This document shows positions 1 through 10,705 of a stretch of 64,000 bases of DNA, one piece after another. How positions within the stretch are numbered: the first letter of the stretch is position 1; each line of letters begins with the position of its first letter. The position numbers and the translations under genes were made by a program. The notes below the pieces were generated by a model, which was not told the DNA's origin, did no database searches, and worked only from the letters and a program-made list of their open reading frames with translations. This stretch comes from Saussurea involucrata. Lineage: Eukaryota; Streptophyta; Magnoliopsida; Asterales; Asteraceae. The stretch lies in assembly GCA_033807775.1 (NCBI GenBank), contig CM066319.1:140852983-140916982 (forward strand), given 5' to 3'.

Positions 1-2800
1 TGATTTTGAAAACGAGTCGACATGTGCAAGTGTGTGCTTGAAGGAAAAAGATAAAATTTATTTACGTGGTGTGATAAATTTCGAATTTGAAGAAATAATG
101 AATTATTTCACTTCTTTATGAGTGAGTTAAACTTTGTTGTATAAATCATAACAACGTTTGATCGTATGGTTTTATGGGTGAAATGATGTGAACACGTTTT
201 GACATATCGGCGAGTGTGGGAGTCGGTTGACCATCCCAGCGTGGACGATATTGCTGTATTTTTAAAATTTTACACACAGAGAGTTTCAATGTGTACACTT
301 TCAGTAGATGGACCATGTTGTGAGATGTCATGTGTTGCGTGTGAGCGATCCTTGAGATCAGTGTGTGTGTGTGGTTGTTCTTCATGGGGGTATCGTGTCT
401 TGCATATCAAACCTCGTTTTATGGAATATTTCGAGTATGTAAAACGATTTAAATCATTGTGTTGTCATGCATGGAGGCTATGAGATCGCTAAGCGGTAAG
501 AGATATTGCACTTATTAATGTGCAAAGTTCCGAGAGTGGAAAGTACGGTTAAAACGTCGATGGTCGATTTGTGGCCTTAGAGTTACCGTTTAGGGAGGGC
601 GGCGTCTCACTGTAGTCTCAGTCTTTGACCTTAGAGATGCTTTTGTGATAGTAGTCTTATCTCTCGTTTGGTAAGTTGACGTGTGGCGGACAGCGGGGGA
701 AGTGTCCCGGGGGATTTTGAAGCAGGCAAAATACCTCGAAGGGTAGCATTGTGGTATGTGGATGAAACAGTATCGGCGTGGAGCCGGAGTTAGGGAGAAC
801 TGTATTTAGACTAATTGTCAGGCATTGATGTTGAAGTCAACGTCGGGTGTGAAGTCATTTTCGGGAGATTTGAAATTGAAAGGTTAACCATGGTGTGATT
901 ATTTAGTCAGGTGTGTGCGTGGAGATAAGTGGTCGGTTGGGAAGGTGTGAATCTGTCAAGAGGGTGGACCGCTTTTTGTGAGTATCTTGAAGGTGGGGGA
1001 ATTAATAGTTGGATAGGTGATTCTTCTTGTGTGATTGTTATGTCATTTGCAAATGAAGTAGTTAGCACAACTCATGTGAGACATGTGGATTAGGTCTGTT
1101 TGCAAGGGAGCGTTCTATCGTTTGATTTTTGAGTGTGCTTCAAGTGGATTCTGAAGAGTCGATTGGGGATAAAGACTCGATCGAGTGAAGTAGACAGTCA
1201 TATTTTACGGTACAGCTAGATTAGAGAAAGGCAAAGTTGTGAGTGTTCTAAATCAAAGCTTGGTGATACTTGCTTGATAATTGTGCATGTGTACTTATTA
1301 TTGTGTGATTGCATATGGACTATTCAAACGGACTTGGTCTGTTCACAATGGTGAGTGTGTGCCCTAGATTGACCAGGTAGAAATTCCAGTTATAGGTGTG
1401 TAGATGTTGATTTGCAAAACTAATTATTGCTTTATGTTTTCGCAACTCTTTCAAATTTATATCGTGTTTGGTGTGGAGAAAGCATGGCCTAGTGTGTGCA
1501 CAAATGATCGTGGGGATTTAATATCTAGTGTGTGGGGTTGTGTGGATAAGATGGCGGCAACTTATAATTTGTAAGCATGTGAGGCATGGTGGTAATGTTT
1601 GGCTGTGAGGTTAAGTGATGGACTAGTGTTGATATGGGGTGAGCGTAAATGGAGATCCTTGCTCGGATTTGTTTATAAGTTGTTCAAATATGGCAAGATT
1701 TTGTGTGGTGATGCATGGATGTCTAAGGGGCAGTTGGTGGCTAGCTAAGAAGGAAATTGTGTGCTCTTGGATTGGTTAGTTTATGATGTTTCGTAGTAGA
1801 TGCGAAACCTTTAGGAATGTCGAGCTAATCCTTGTATGTAAAGGGAGTGTAAAGGAGTGGGTTATTATTGTTTGAGAATTGAGATGTGGTGGAACGGTTG
1901 GTTAGGCATAGTAACCGTTGAAATCGCGTGTATGGAGTGGTCAATGTTGGATGAGAAGTGTTCCATGCTAGCCTAAGTTAATTGGGACGGTAGATTGGAA
2001 TAAGAGAGTAAGCGCGAAGTAGAAGGTGTGATAAGTGGCTCGGAAAGTGGGAAGCATTGTCATCAGAACGTCACCGTCGGGTGCATGAACTTCTAGTGGG
2101 AGTATGAGAAAGAGGATTTGTGTGTATGTGATTGGTTTAAGCATTTGGGAGAGCTAGCTTGGGTGATTGGTCAAGAGTGTGCACCTTCTAGTGAGTCATT
2201 CTTTGGAAACATGTTTTATGTTGAGGAGTAAGTGGAAAACAGTAGTCGAATGTGGTGCTCGGAGTGAGGGACATTGGATTAGACTTGGTAGTAATATAGG
2301 AGTGACGTTGTGGTAATAGCGTGTGAATTGATTGTTATCAATGGATTGTGGCCAGTTTAATTAATGTGAGGAAGTGTTATCTGTCTTAGACGTATTATGT
2401 GTTGGAAGAGTAATGGTGGAATTGCGTGTAATCTGTTGAAGAGAATCTTAACTGCGGGTTAAGGTGATATTCAAGGTTGATTTTGTGATCAGTTGGCAAA
2501 CTGAGCGTCGTTATTTAAATAAGGGTTGCATGTTGTTGTGACGTTAACTTCGGTAGAATTCGTTCTTTAAGAAGGTGAAAACGGTGTATGAAACCCTTAG
2601 TTTGGCGCGTTTTAGAACCGGGAGTCTAGATGTGTGAATGATTTTGTGTGAGACCGTAGGTCACACGGTTGACCACTGATAGGTTGAACATTTTTGCAAG
2701 AGGTTAAGCGTGGCTCAAGAACGCCACTGGTTTATGTGAGCAGTAGGAGGAGATTTATCGAATTCCATGTAGGAGTCGGTGCAATGTTTAGAATAAAGAA

Positions 2801-2929
2801 GTGTCCCTAGTGGAAGTTCAGTGGCGATTCCATAAGGGGCAAGAGGCAACTTGGGAATTGGAATCGGGCATGAGGACTCAATATCCTTGTTTGTTTGAAA
2901 AGGGAATTCCGGGGACGGAATTCTTTTGA
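2801..2929 (+). pseudogene. C-terminal end of gypsy pol (chromodomain-like tail)
   Basis: Forty-two codons before a TGA encode VSLVEVQWRFHKGQEATWEL and then a stretch ending in RTQYPCLF. This matches the KVQW...EATWEPE..MR..YP.LF block at the end of plant chromovirus-type integrase/chromodomain tails, and the related block of the element at 26856-35276. Upstream the frame is broken: traces of an EEPV..LE-like segment lie near 2765-2795 with a stop between. The stop codon lies 11 bp before the LTR, as expected for the end of pol. It is a dead remnant. Confidence 0.7.
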
Positions 2930-2940
2930 GGGGTGGATGT

Positions 2941-4720
2941 TGTAATAACCGGGTTTCATTTAGTCAATAATTGGGAAATTTTGGTTGAATTTTCGAAATT
3001 TAAAAGTTGTGTGGTCTAAGTGTAAGGAATTAAAGTTTGGTGTTTTGTGAGAAAAGTATAAAAAGGAAAAGGAAACCCTAATTCCTTCATTTTAACAATA
3101 GTCCAATGTGTGTGTTGTGTGTGTGGCTTGAGAGAAGAGCAAGAAAAAGGAATTTGTGGCAATTGAAGAAGAAGAAGTAGAGATTTTCAGCTGAGTTTTG
3201 GAGAAAGACTCCAGAATCATTCAGGAAATATCAATCGTTTTCCTCTTTTAGATATTGTGTGTATTGTGGGTAATTGGAGAAGAAACTTAGATTTTATGGG
3301 TTTATTGTGTTTCCTCATTAAACCTAATTAAGGGATGTTGTAGAGTGGGATGGTGTGTAATATATCGACCCACTTTTGTTAATCTGAAGGTGTTGAGAAG
3401 ATTAGGCAGGGGGTGTTTAAGTTCCCTGCGATTTTGGGTTTTTCCGTCGCGTTCGGAAACCCTCAGTTCAGGGGAGTGTCCGGACGATTGGTGGTGTCCG
3501 GATGTGGTGCAGTGTCCGGGTTGTATAGTTCCCGGTAGTTACCCGAAAACCCTTTGGAATCTGGGAGTGCCCGGAACGTTACATCCGGATAGTTCCTACT
3601 GTCCGGGTAGAATCTTCCGGATAATAGGGATATCCGGATAAGTCTTCCGGATAGTGTGGTTGACCGGATAGTTTTGGCTGTCCGGATATAGCATCCGGAA
3701 AGTATTGAGAGACACTGTAGTGCATGCTGTAAGTCCGAGGGGTTATCCGTGTGAGTGTGTAGTTCAACCAAGTGGCTTATCGTGGTAGTATGTATCCTTA
3801 TAGGTGCAGTTGAAGGAAGAAATCAATCTAGTGAGAGGATTAAGCAGGACGACAGGTGAGTTTTCTGATCCTAAAACCCTTTTCAAAGGTGGAACTTTAT
3901 GCATATTTACATTGGTAAATGCTCGTACTATTCTTTTAACCTTGCATGGAAAGTGTGATTTAATTGCGTGGATACAAACTGCTTTTATTTCAAAGCAAAT
4001 AGTAAATGTGTGACAGTATGTGCGATTTAAATGTGTGTGACCATGCTCTGGCTTTGGTGTGAAATGGGGGTGTGTCCCATATGGTTTGATGTATGAATCC
4101 TTATGCATAATTAATGGTAAGTGTTCATATTATCATTTGCTCATGAATGAAAAGTGTGATTTAATCGTGTGGACCTAAACTACCTTCGTGTGGACGAGCT
4201 ATGGCATTTGTGTGAGAAGGGGGTGTGTCCCATGTGGTGTGATATATGAATGTGTTTCATATATGGGCGGTCTGTGCCCCAGTTTACGCTGTCACGGTGT
4301 GTGTGACCATAACGTGTACCATTAGCTCGTCATAGTGTGCTGATCATTATGTGTGTTCTTATCATGTTTTGTACAATTATTTCTTACTGAAAGTTTCCAT
4401 AAACTGTATTTTGTGGCGTGGCTTTTGAGGGAACTCACTAGACCTCATGGTCTAACCCTCGTTTTTCAAAACTAAAACCTTTTCAGGTAAGCAGGTAGTC
4501 GAAAGCTTGCTTAGAAGTTGGCAAGGCGTGAGACGGAGGTTGCATACAGAAGGATTAGAGGGCCTTCCTTTTACCTTGTAGTTACGATCTCAGCTGTAGT
4601 TAGGGTTATTTCCGCAAACCCAGTTTGTAATCTGTTTAAATGTTTTATATTGAGCCATTTTTGGTGTTTTAATTTAAAGGTATAGCTTTTGGGTATGATA
4701 GTTTGGCGTGGGTTGTTACA
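2941..4720 (+). repeat. 3' LTR of gypsy element, 1780 bp
   Basis: Starts TGTAATAACCGGG and ends GGGTTGTTACA, with TG...CA termini. A TATA-like AGTATAAAAAGG lies near 3056. Between 3478 and 3700 there are about a dozen CCGG-centred words such as TATCCGGATA. A stem-loop TAGACC-TCAT-GGTCTA occupies 4439-4454, followed by a CAGGTAAG word. A segment near 3945-4090 is repeated near 4146-4250 (both contain GGGGGTGTGTCCCAT). The ORFs inside it are chance frames. Confidence 0.8.
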
Positions 4721-6195
4721 GCTAAACTCATGTTAAGTTCCTTAATGGCCCAATAGGCCTTGTGCTCTAGTTCAACAGGTAAGTGGCAGGCTTTTCCAAA
4801 AACCAACTTATAAGGGGACATTCCTATTGGAGTTTTATAAGCAGTTCGGTATGCCCACAAGGCATAATCTAATTTGGAGGCCCAATCTTTTCTGTGTGGC
4901 TTGACTACCTTAGCTAAAATTCCTTTGATTTCTCGATTGGATAATTCAGCCAAACCATTAGTTTGTGGGTGGTAAGCAGTTGCCACCATGTGCTGAATAC
5001 TGTATTTTTCCAGGACTTCCTCTAATAAGTTGTTTATGAAGTGAGTGCCTTCATCACTAATTAAGGCACGTGGTGTACCAAATCTAGTGAAAATGTGCTT
5101 TTGGAGAAACTTGACAACTGACTTAGCATCATTAGAGTGGCAGGCCATAGCCTCCACCCATTTAGACACATAATCAACAGCTACCAGAATGTAGGCACAG
5201 TTGTTGGACAGTGGAAAAGGTCCCATGAAATCAATGCCCCAAACATCAAATAATTCTACTTCTAAAATTCCATTTAAAGGCATTTCATTCCGTTGAGCGA
5301 TGTTTCCACTTCTCTGACACTCATTGCAACTTTTTGCAAAGTTGTGAGCATCATTGTTTAAGGTAGGCCAGTAAAGTCCTGATTGTAGGACTTTTGCAGT
5401 TGTCCTCTGTCCACCAAAGTGACCTCCACATGGTCCTGTGTGACAATGATGTAAAATAGATGTCACTTCATCCTTTGGGATGCACCTTCTTATTATCTGA
5501 TCTGCACAAACTTTAAACAAATATGGATCATCCCACAGGAACTTCTTAGAATAAAAAATGAATTTCTTTCTTTGATGTTTGTTAAGTTCCTTGGGAATGA
5601 TCCCACAAGCCAAATAATTAACAATATCTGCAAACCAAGGTAATGCAGTATGTTGCACAGCTAAAATTCTTTCATCTGGAAAAACCTCACATATATCACT
5701 TTTGTATTCCTTTGTGTCCTGTTTTTCCAATCTTGACAAGTGGTCAGCCACTTGATTATTTATACCCTTTCTATCAACAATCTCCAAATCAAATTCTTGT
5801 ACCAACAAGACCCACCTGATTAGCCTTGGTTTTGCATCTTTTTTGGAAATGAGATACTTGATGGTAGCATGATCAGTGTGCACAGTTACTTTGGCACCCA
5901 TCAAGTACGATCTGAATTTTTCAAAATCAAAAACCACAGCTAATAATTCTTTTTCAGTGGTGGTGTAATTGATTTGAGCTTCATTGAGGGTTTTACTAGC
6001 ATAGTAGATTGAATGAAAAACTTTATTTTTCCTTTGGCCTAGAACGGCTCCTACAGCCCAGTCACTAGCATCACTCATTATTTCAAAGGGTAAAGACCAA
6101 TCAAGTGCCACTATTACAGGAGCAGTGACCAATGCTTCCTTTAAGATTTTAAAAGCTTTTTTTACAATCTTCATCAAAGTTGAAAGCATGGTCAT
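4721..6195 (-). pseudogene. Athila/Tat-like RNase H and integrase
   Basis: A long open frame begins in the RT/RNase H connection. RNase H follows (SDASDWAVGAVLGQ; TTTEKELLAVVF; HTDHATIKYL; ADHLSRLE), then the HHCC zinc finger of integrase (HHCHTGPCGGHFG ... CNECQRSG). The integrase core has D, D and E in GIDFMGPFP, ISDEGTHFIN and YHPQTNGLAELSN. The C-terminus is lost where the gypsy LTR inserted at 4720. Integrase would insert the DNA copy into the chromosome. The frame is open over about 490 codons but is separated from RT by breaks, so no full polyprotein can be made. Confidence 0.85.
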
Positions 6196-6199
6196 GTTG

Positions 6200-8616
6200 T
6201 AGTAGTGAACACATAGGTTTGGATATTTTGGAAAATTCTTTTATAAACCTCCGGTAAAAACCTGCATGTCCTAAGAAACTTCTGATCCCTTTCACAGTGG
6301 TTGGTTCAGGCAAATTTGCAATTACTTCCAACTTTACCTTATCAACCTCAATACCTCTGCTGGAAATGAGATGTCCTAACACAATGCCCTCTTTAACCAT
6401 AAAGTGGCATTTTTCTCAGTTTAAAACCAAATCTGTTTTTTCACATCTTTTAAGACTTTTTTCAAGGTTTTCTAAACACAGATCATATGATGTACCATAA
6501 ACAGAAAAGTCATCCATGAAGACTTTCATGGATTGTTCAAGCATGTCTGAAAAAATAGACATCATACATCTTTGGAAAGTGGCAGGAGCATTACAAAGTC
6601 CAAAAGGCATTCTTCTAAAAGCAAAGGTGCCATAAGGGCAAGTAAAAGTGGTTTTCTCTTGGTCTTCTGGTGCAATGGCAATTTTATTGTAACCTGAGTA
6701 ACCATCTAAAAAACAATAAAACTCTTTTCCAGCTAGTCAGTCTAACATTTGGTCTATGAAGGGTAATGGAAAATGGTCTTTTTGGGTTGCTTGGTTAAGC
6801 TTCCAGTAGTCCATACATATCCTCCAACCTGATACTACTCTAGTGGGTATAAGTTCAGTTTCTCATTAGCTATTACCGTAACTCCACCCTTCTTGGGTAC
6901 ACATTGCACTGGACTGACACAGGTACTACTAGCAATAGGATAAATTATGCCAGCATCAAGCCATTTTAAAATCTCCTTTTTCACAACCTCTTTCATCATT
7001 GGATTAAGTCTTCTTTGAGGCTCAACTGAGGTGAGATCTTTGTTTTCTAAAATGATTTTATGTTGACAAATGGTAGGGCTTATACCCTTTAAATCAACAA
7101 TGGTCCATCCTATGGCTTTGGTGTGTTGTTTTAACATACTAACCAACTTTTCCTCTTGATCAGATTCTAAGGATGATGAAATAATGACTAGCAACTTCCC
7201 TGGTTCTCCTAAAAATGCATATTTTGAATGCGAGGGTAGTTGCTTCAACTCTAGGTTTGGAGCACATTCTAAAGAAGGAACAAGAGTTTTCCGATCCTTA
7301 TTTTCTAAAACTTCAACAGCAGAGGTGACCTGTACGTCTTCTAATTCCTCAAACTCTGCTATATCATCTTCACTATCAGATTCTCCAATTCCCATGACCT
7401 CCCCAAAACTTTGGTCTTGACACCAACATTCAATCAAACCTAAGGTAGAGCATTCTTCTCTCTCTTCGGGATATTTAAGGGAGTCCAACACATTAAAAGT
7501 TACATGTTGGTCTTGAACTCTCATGGTTAGCTCACCCTTCTGTACATCTATCAGAGTTCTACCTGTAGCTAGAAAATGTCTTCCTAAGATAATAGGAATG
7601 TCTTTGTCAGCTTCAAAGTCTAAGATGATGAAATCTGCAGGGAAAATAAACTTATCAACTTGAACAAGGACATCTTCAATCTTACCCTTAGGCCAAGCTA
7701 TGGACTTATCTGCTAATAAAAGTGAAACAGTGGTGGGTCTAGCTTCACCTATGCCTAAAGTGTTAAAACAGATAACACTGGCACCTAAGTCACATAGGGC
7801 TTGTCCTACTTCTTTTCCTCCTATGGAACATGGAATTGTAAAACTTCCAAGATCTTTCATCTTTGGAGGGATTTTATTGGATAACATAGCACTACAACCT
7901 TCAGTCAGAGCTACAGTCTCATACTCATTCAACTTTTTCTTTTTGCTCAAAATGTCTTTCAAAAACTTTGCATAAGTTGGCATTTGTTCAATGGCTTCAA
8001 CCAAAGGTATATTTATATGTAACTGTTTAAAAACATCTAAAAACTTTTTGAATTGCAGTTCCTCTTTCTCATTCTTCGTCCTTTGAGGATAAGGAATGTA
8101 AAGGGGAAGTGTTGTAGGAGGTATAGTCTTTTGAAGAGTAGGTGCCGGTGTTGTAGGTAATGTTTTGTCTTTCTTGTCATCATTAGGAACTTTGGGACTG
8201 TCACCAGTTTGTGACACATCCACAACATGTTTATCTTTGGTTTGATCTTTCTTGGGATCATCATGGATTATTAGTGGGATAGTTGGAATGGTAGTGGTGT
8301 TACTGGGCCCAACAGTGTTTTCTGGCCCAATAATTCCACTAAACTGAGCAGGGTTTGAAACTGTGTTTTTCTTTTCTGGCTCTGCTTTGTTTGTTTTTGT
8401 TAAATCTTTTTGTATATTTTCTGGTAAATCCTTACCACTCCTCAAAGTTACAGCTTTTACATGCTCTTTCCCGATTCTCGGTGGTACCTCAGTATGACTA
8501 GGCAGAGAACCGGGAGGACGTTTCCTTATTTCTAAAGCCAATTGACCCATTTGGGTCTCCAGATTTTTAATGGATGCTTGAGTTTGGGACATAAATCCAT
8601 TCATCATTGCTTCCAA
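6200..8616 (-). pseudogene. Athila/Tat-like gag C-terminus, protease and reverse transcriptase
   Basis: The 593-codon frame at 6835-8616 begins with the conserved gag tail (IKNLETQMGQLALEI; AVTLRSGKDLPE). It continues into an aspartic protease with ALCDLGASVICF in place of the usual DTG/DSG, then enters the reverse transcriptase N-terminus (DAGIIYPIASSTCVSPVQ). The frame breaks near 6835. RT then continues in pieces with FLDGYSGYNKIAI, MPFGLCNAPATFQRCM and FMDDFSVYG (the catalytic YxDD equivalent), interrupted by a stop where NWEKCHF is expected near 6416. RT copies the element RNA into DNA in the particle. Inactive. Confidence 0.8.
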
Positions 8617-9990
8617 AGAAGTAGATGATTCAGCATGATGGTTTGACTTTTGATGAAAAGCATGTTGATTATTTTGAAAGTTTTCGTGCTGATTGTTTTT
8701 AGGGTCTATGCCGAAATTGCTGGTTTTGACCTTGCAATTTAGGTGGTGCTGGATTTAAAGCTGGACTGTGCCATGAAAAATTGGGATGGTTCCTCCACTC
8801 AGGATTGTATGTCTGGGAAAAGGGACCTCCCTTATTATTGTTGTTATTATTATTATAATTATTACCGACATAGTTGATGCGCTCAGGATTTCCAGGACAA
8901 TGTTCAAAATTATGGCCATCACCACAATATGTGCACTGTATAGATTGGACAGTAGCAGGTGGCATCACCGGATTAACTGACACAGCATTAAGGTTTCTAA
9001 TCAAAGACGCCATGTCATTCAATTGTGTAGATATTAATGCATAAGCATCGGAATCTTGCACTCCTACTGTCTTTCTGGTTGGTATTGCACGTGGATCAGC
9101 CCACTGACCATTGTTGTTTGAAATCCTCTCAAGGATGTCATATCCTTCATTGTAGGTACAAGATGTGAAAGCTCCGTTTGCAGTATCGTCGAGCATTTGT
9201 TTTGCAGTAATATTTAAACCACTGTAAAACGTCTCTAACTGAATGCAGTATGGAATGCCATGATGAGGGCATTTTCTCAAAAGCTCCTTGTACCTATCCC
9301 ATGCATCAGGAACTACCTCATCGTCCATTTGTTTAAAAGTACAAATTGCATTTCTGGACTTAGCATTCCTCGTAGATGGAAAATATTTTTTTAAAAATTT
9401 CTCCGCCATTTGGGCCCAGGTAATTATAGAATCTGGCTTCAAAGAGTTGTACCAAGATCTTGCACTGTCCCTTAATGAGTAGGGAAAAAGTTTTAATTTC
9501 AGTCCATCATCTTCTACACCAGGAAGCTTAAAAGAATCTGTAATTTCCATGAAAGACCGTAAATGAGAATGAGGGTCCTCAGTTGCCAAACCAGCATACT
9601 GGCCGTTAGTTTGTAACATATGGAACATTATTGGTTTTAATTCAAAATGGTAGGCTTGCAAAGTTGGTTTAAGAATTCCTGAATGTAACTGCGTTAAAAC
9701 AGCAACAGCTTAAGACATAATACCACCATCTTTGGAGTTAGCTAACCGAAAAATGTTTTGTTCCTCATCATCAATATTATTTATTAATGGCGGGTTTTCT
9801 GGATTTCCATCATTATTAGGCTGCCCATCATGATTGACAAACGGGGGATCTTCTTCCTCACTGTCCGTCATATACTCTTGTTCAGACATCTCGGGAGAAT
9901 TTAAGATTCGATTAGCTCTTTGGATTCTTCTTCGTTGTCTAAACGTTCGTTCAATGTCGGGATCAAATTGGAATAATTCACCGTGAGGCA
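8617..9990 (-). pseudogene. Athila/Tat-like gag (capsid region)
   Basis: Gag polyprotein of the Athila-like element; Gag forms the cytoplasmic virus-like particle of LTR retrotransposons. The leader in 9710-9990 contains LFQFDPDIERTFRQRRR and an acidic stretch. A TAA then interrupts the frame just before the capsid part. The 8699-9661 frame carries the retrotransposon gag core (LRSFMEITDSFKLPG, then SARSWYNSLKP, then FLKKYFPSTRNAKSRN). Near its C-end is one CCHC-like knuckle (CTYCGDGHNFEHC) and an asparagine run. A second break separates it from the protease frame. The first residues of the leader frame belong to hAT transposase, so the true gag start is missing. Confidence 0.75.
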
Positions 9991-10261
9991 AAAACCAAGC
10001 TGGACAAAAACGTCTTTCCTTACTCCCGACATATTGTTTTGGAAAGGCATGGCCACGTGGTTGACAGGGTTCTCTAATTATATATTTTCTCCTTATTTCA
10101 TCTCTTTGGTTAGGATGATACTCCGAAAATCTTTTCCTCTCGGCGGGATCCCAAGGAAGATTACTCAAATCAATATCACAAAGCATTGAAGGAGTGGAAC
10201 CGGATTCAGATGTTGATGATTTCCTTTTGTAAAATCTTTCCATTTTTTCTAGCAATGACAA
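9710..10261 (-). other. In-frame chimeric ORF: hAT transposase N-terminus joined to Athila-like gag leader
   Basis: An uninterrupted 183-codon frame. Its first ~90 residues (MSLLEKMERFYKRK ... RRFCPAWF) are identical in kind to the N-termini of the neighbouring hAT copies. The rest (LPHGELFQFDPDIERTFRQ ...) is Athila-like gag leader with a very acidic tail. The joint is at 9990-9993, in the middle of the TTF zinc finger just after its first cysteine. The hAT promoter region upstream (10262-10705) is retained. Whether it is expressed cannot be told; most likely it is an accident of an illegitimate joining event. Confidence 0.7.
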
Positions 10262-10705
10262 TAATAATACAATTACATAAAAATCAATAATAAATTAACA
10301 ATTGTATTATTATAGAAATAAAAAATACCAATCTAAATTAACAATTAACAATTAACAAATAACAAATTAACAGTGGTAAAATCAATTAGCAATTGTAAAG
10401 AGTTTTTACCCAATGGCCTTCACTTCGTTATTAGAAGTTTCAATAATTCAATTGATTAATTATGACTTATGAGTGGACTAAATTGAAAAGAGTTTATTTA
10501 ATTATTTTTGGGGTCCTTGATATCTATCTAACTTGCAGTGGTTTGAAATGAACAATTCAAAATTGAAATTTGAAACAAGAGGTGGAGCACTTAATTTACC
10601 TAATGGCCAAAACACATCACGTGGCAGCAGGAGGCATTAAGCAACCGAACAACGATTCAATCAACTTATCAGGACATCTGCAAGTGGAGGCAGTAGGCGT
10701 GGAGC
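9991..10705 (-). mobile_element. hAT copy A: right-hand remnant (transposase 5' end and promoter)
   Basis: This segment is the equivalent of the 5' coding start and upstream region of copies B to E. It ends in GGCGTGGAGC immediately before the left TIR of copy B at 10706. The body of the transposase is replaced by Athila-like sequence from 9990 leftwards. Most of the element is therefore deleted. Confidence 0.8.

Larger units (their letters stand above)
1..4720 (+). mobile_element. 3' part of a Ty3/gypsy LTR retrotransposon (truncated by window start)
   Basis: The last residues of a gypsy pol (2801-2929) are followed at 2941 by an LTR that ends at 4720, directly against minus-strand Athila-like pol sequence. 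This shows a + strand element inserted into the older element. Bases 1-2800 are its internal region: G+T rich, without a long open frame, and I recognise no domain there. The 5' LTR and the left target-site duplication lie outside the window; the right-hand duplication would be GCTAA (4721-4725). Confidence 0.75.
4721..9990 (-). mobile_element. Athila/Tat-like Ty3/gypsy retrotransposon, internal region without LTRs
   Basis: Reading on the minus strand from 9990 down to 4721 the order is gag, protease, reverse transcriptase, RNase H, integrase, which is the Ty3/gypsy order. The gag leader (FDPDIERTFRQRRR) and the protease active site DLGAS resemble Athila/Tat elements. The 5' end is joined directly to hAT sequence at about 9990 with no LTR. 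The 3' end is cut at 4720 by the gypsy LTR. Several stops and frame breaks make it non-functional. Confidence 0.8.

Noticed and set aside
199..483. 94-codon frame near the window start
   Set aside because: Cys-rich by composition of GTGTG repeats; it lies in the decayed gypsy interior and matches no domain.
3345..4108. Frames of 98-114 codons in the gypsy LTR
   Set aside because: The Pro/Gly/Asp pattern is a translation of the CCGG-rich repeats.
4669..6195. Integrated plant pararetrovirus
   Set aside because: The RT is of gypsy type, but integrase is present and movement or coat protein domains are not, so it is an LTR retrotransposon.
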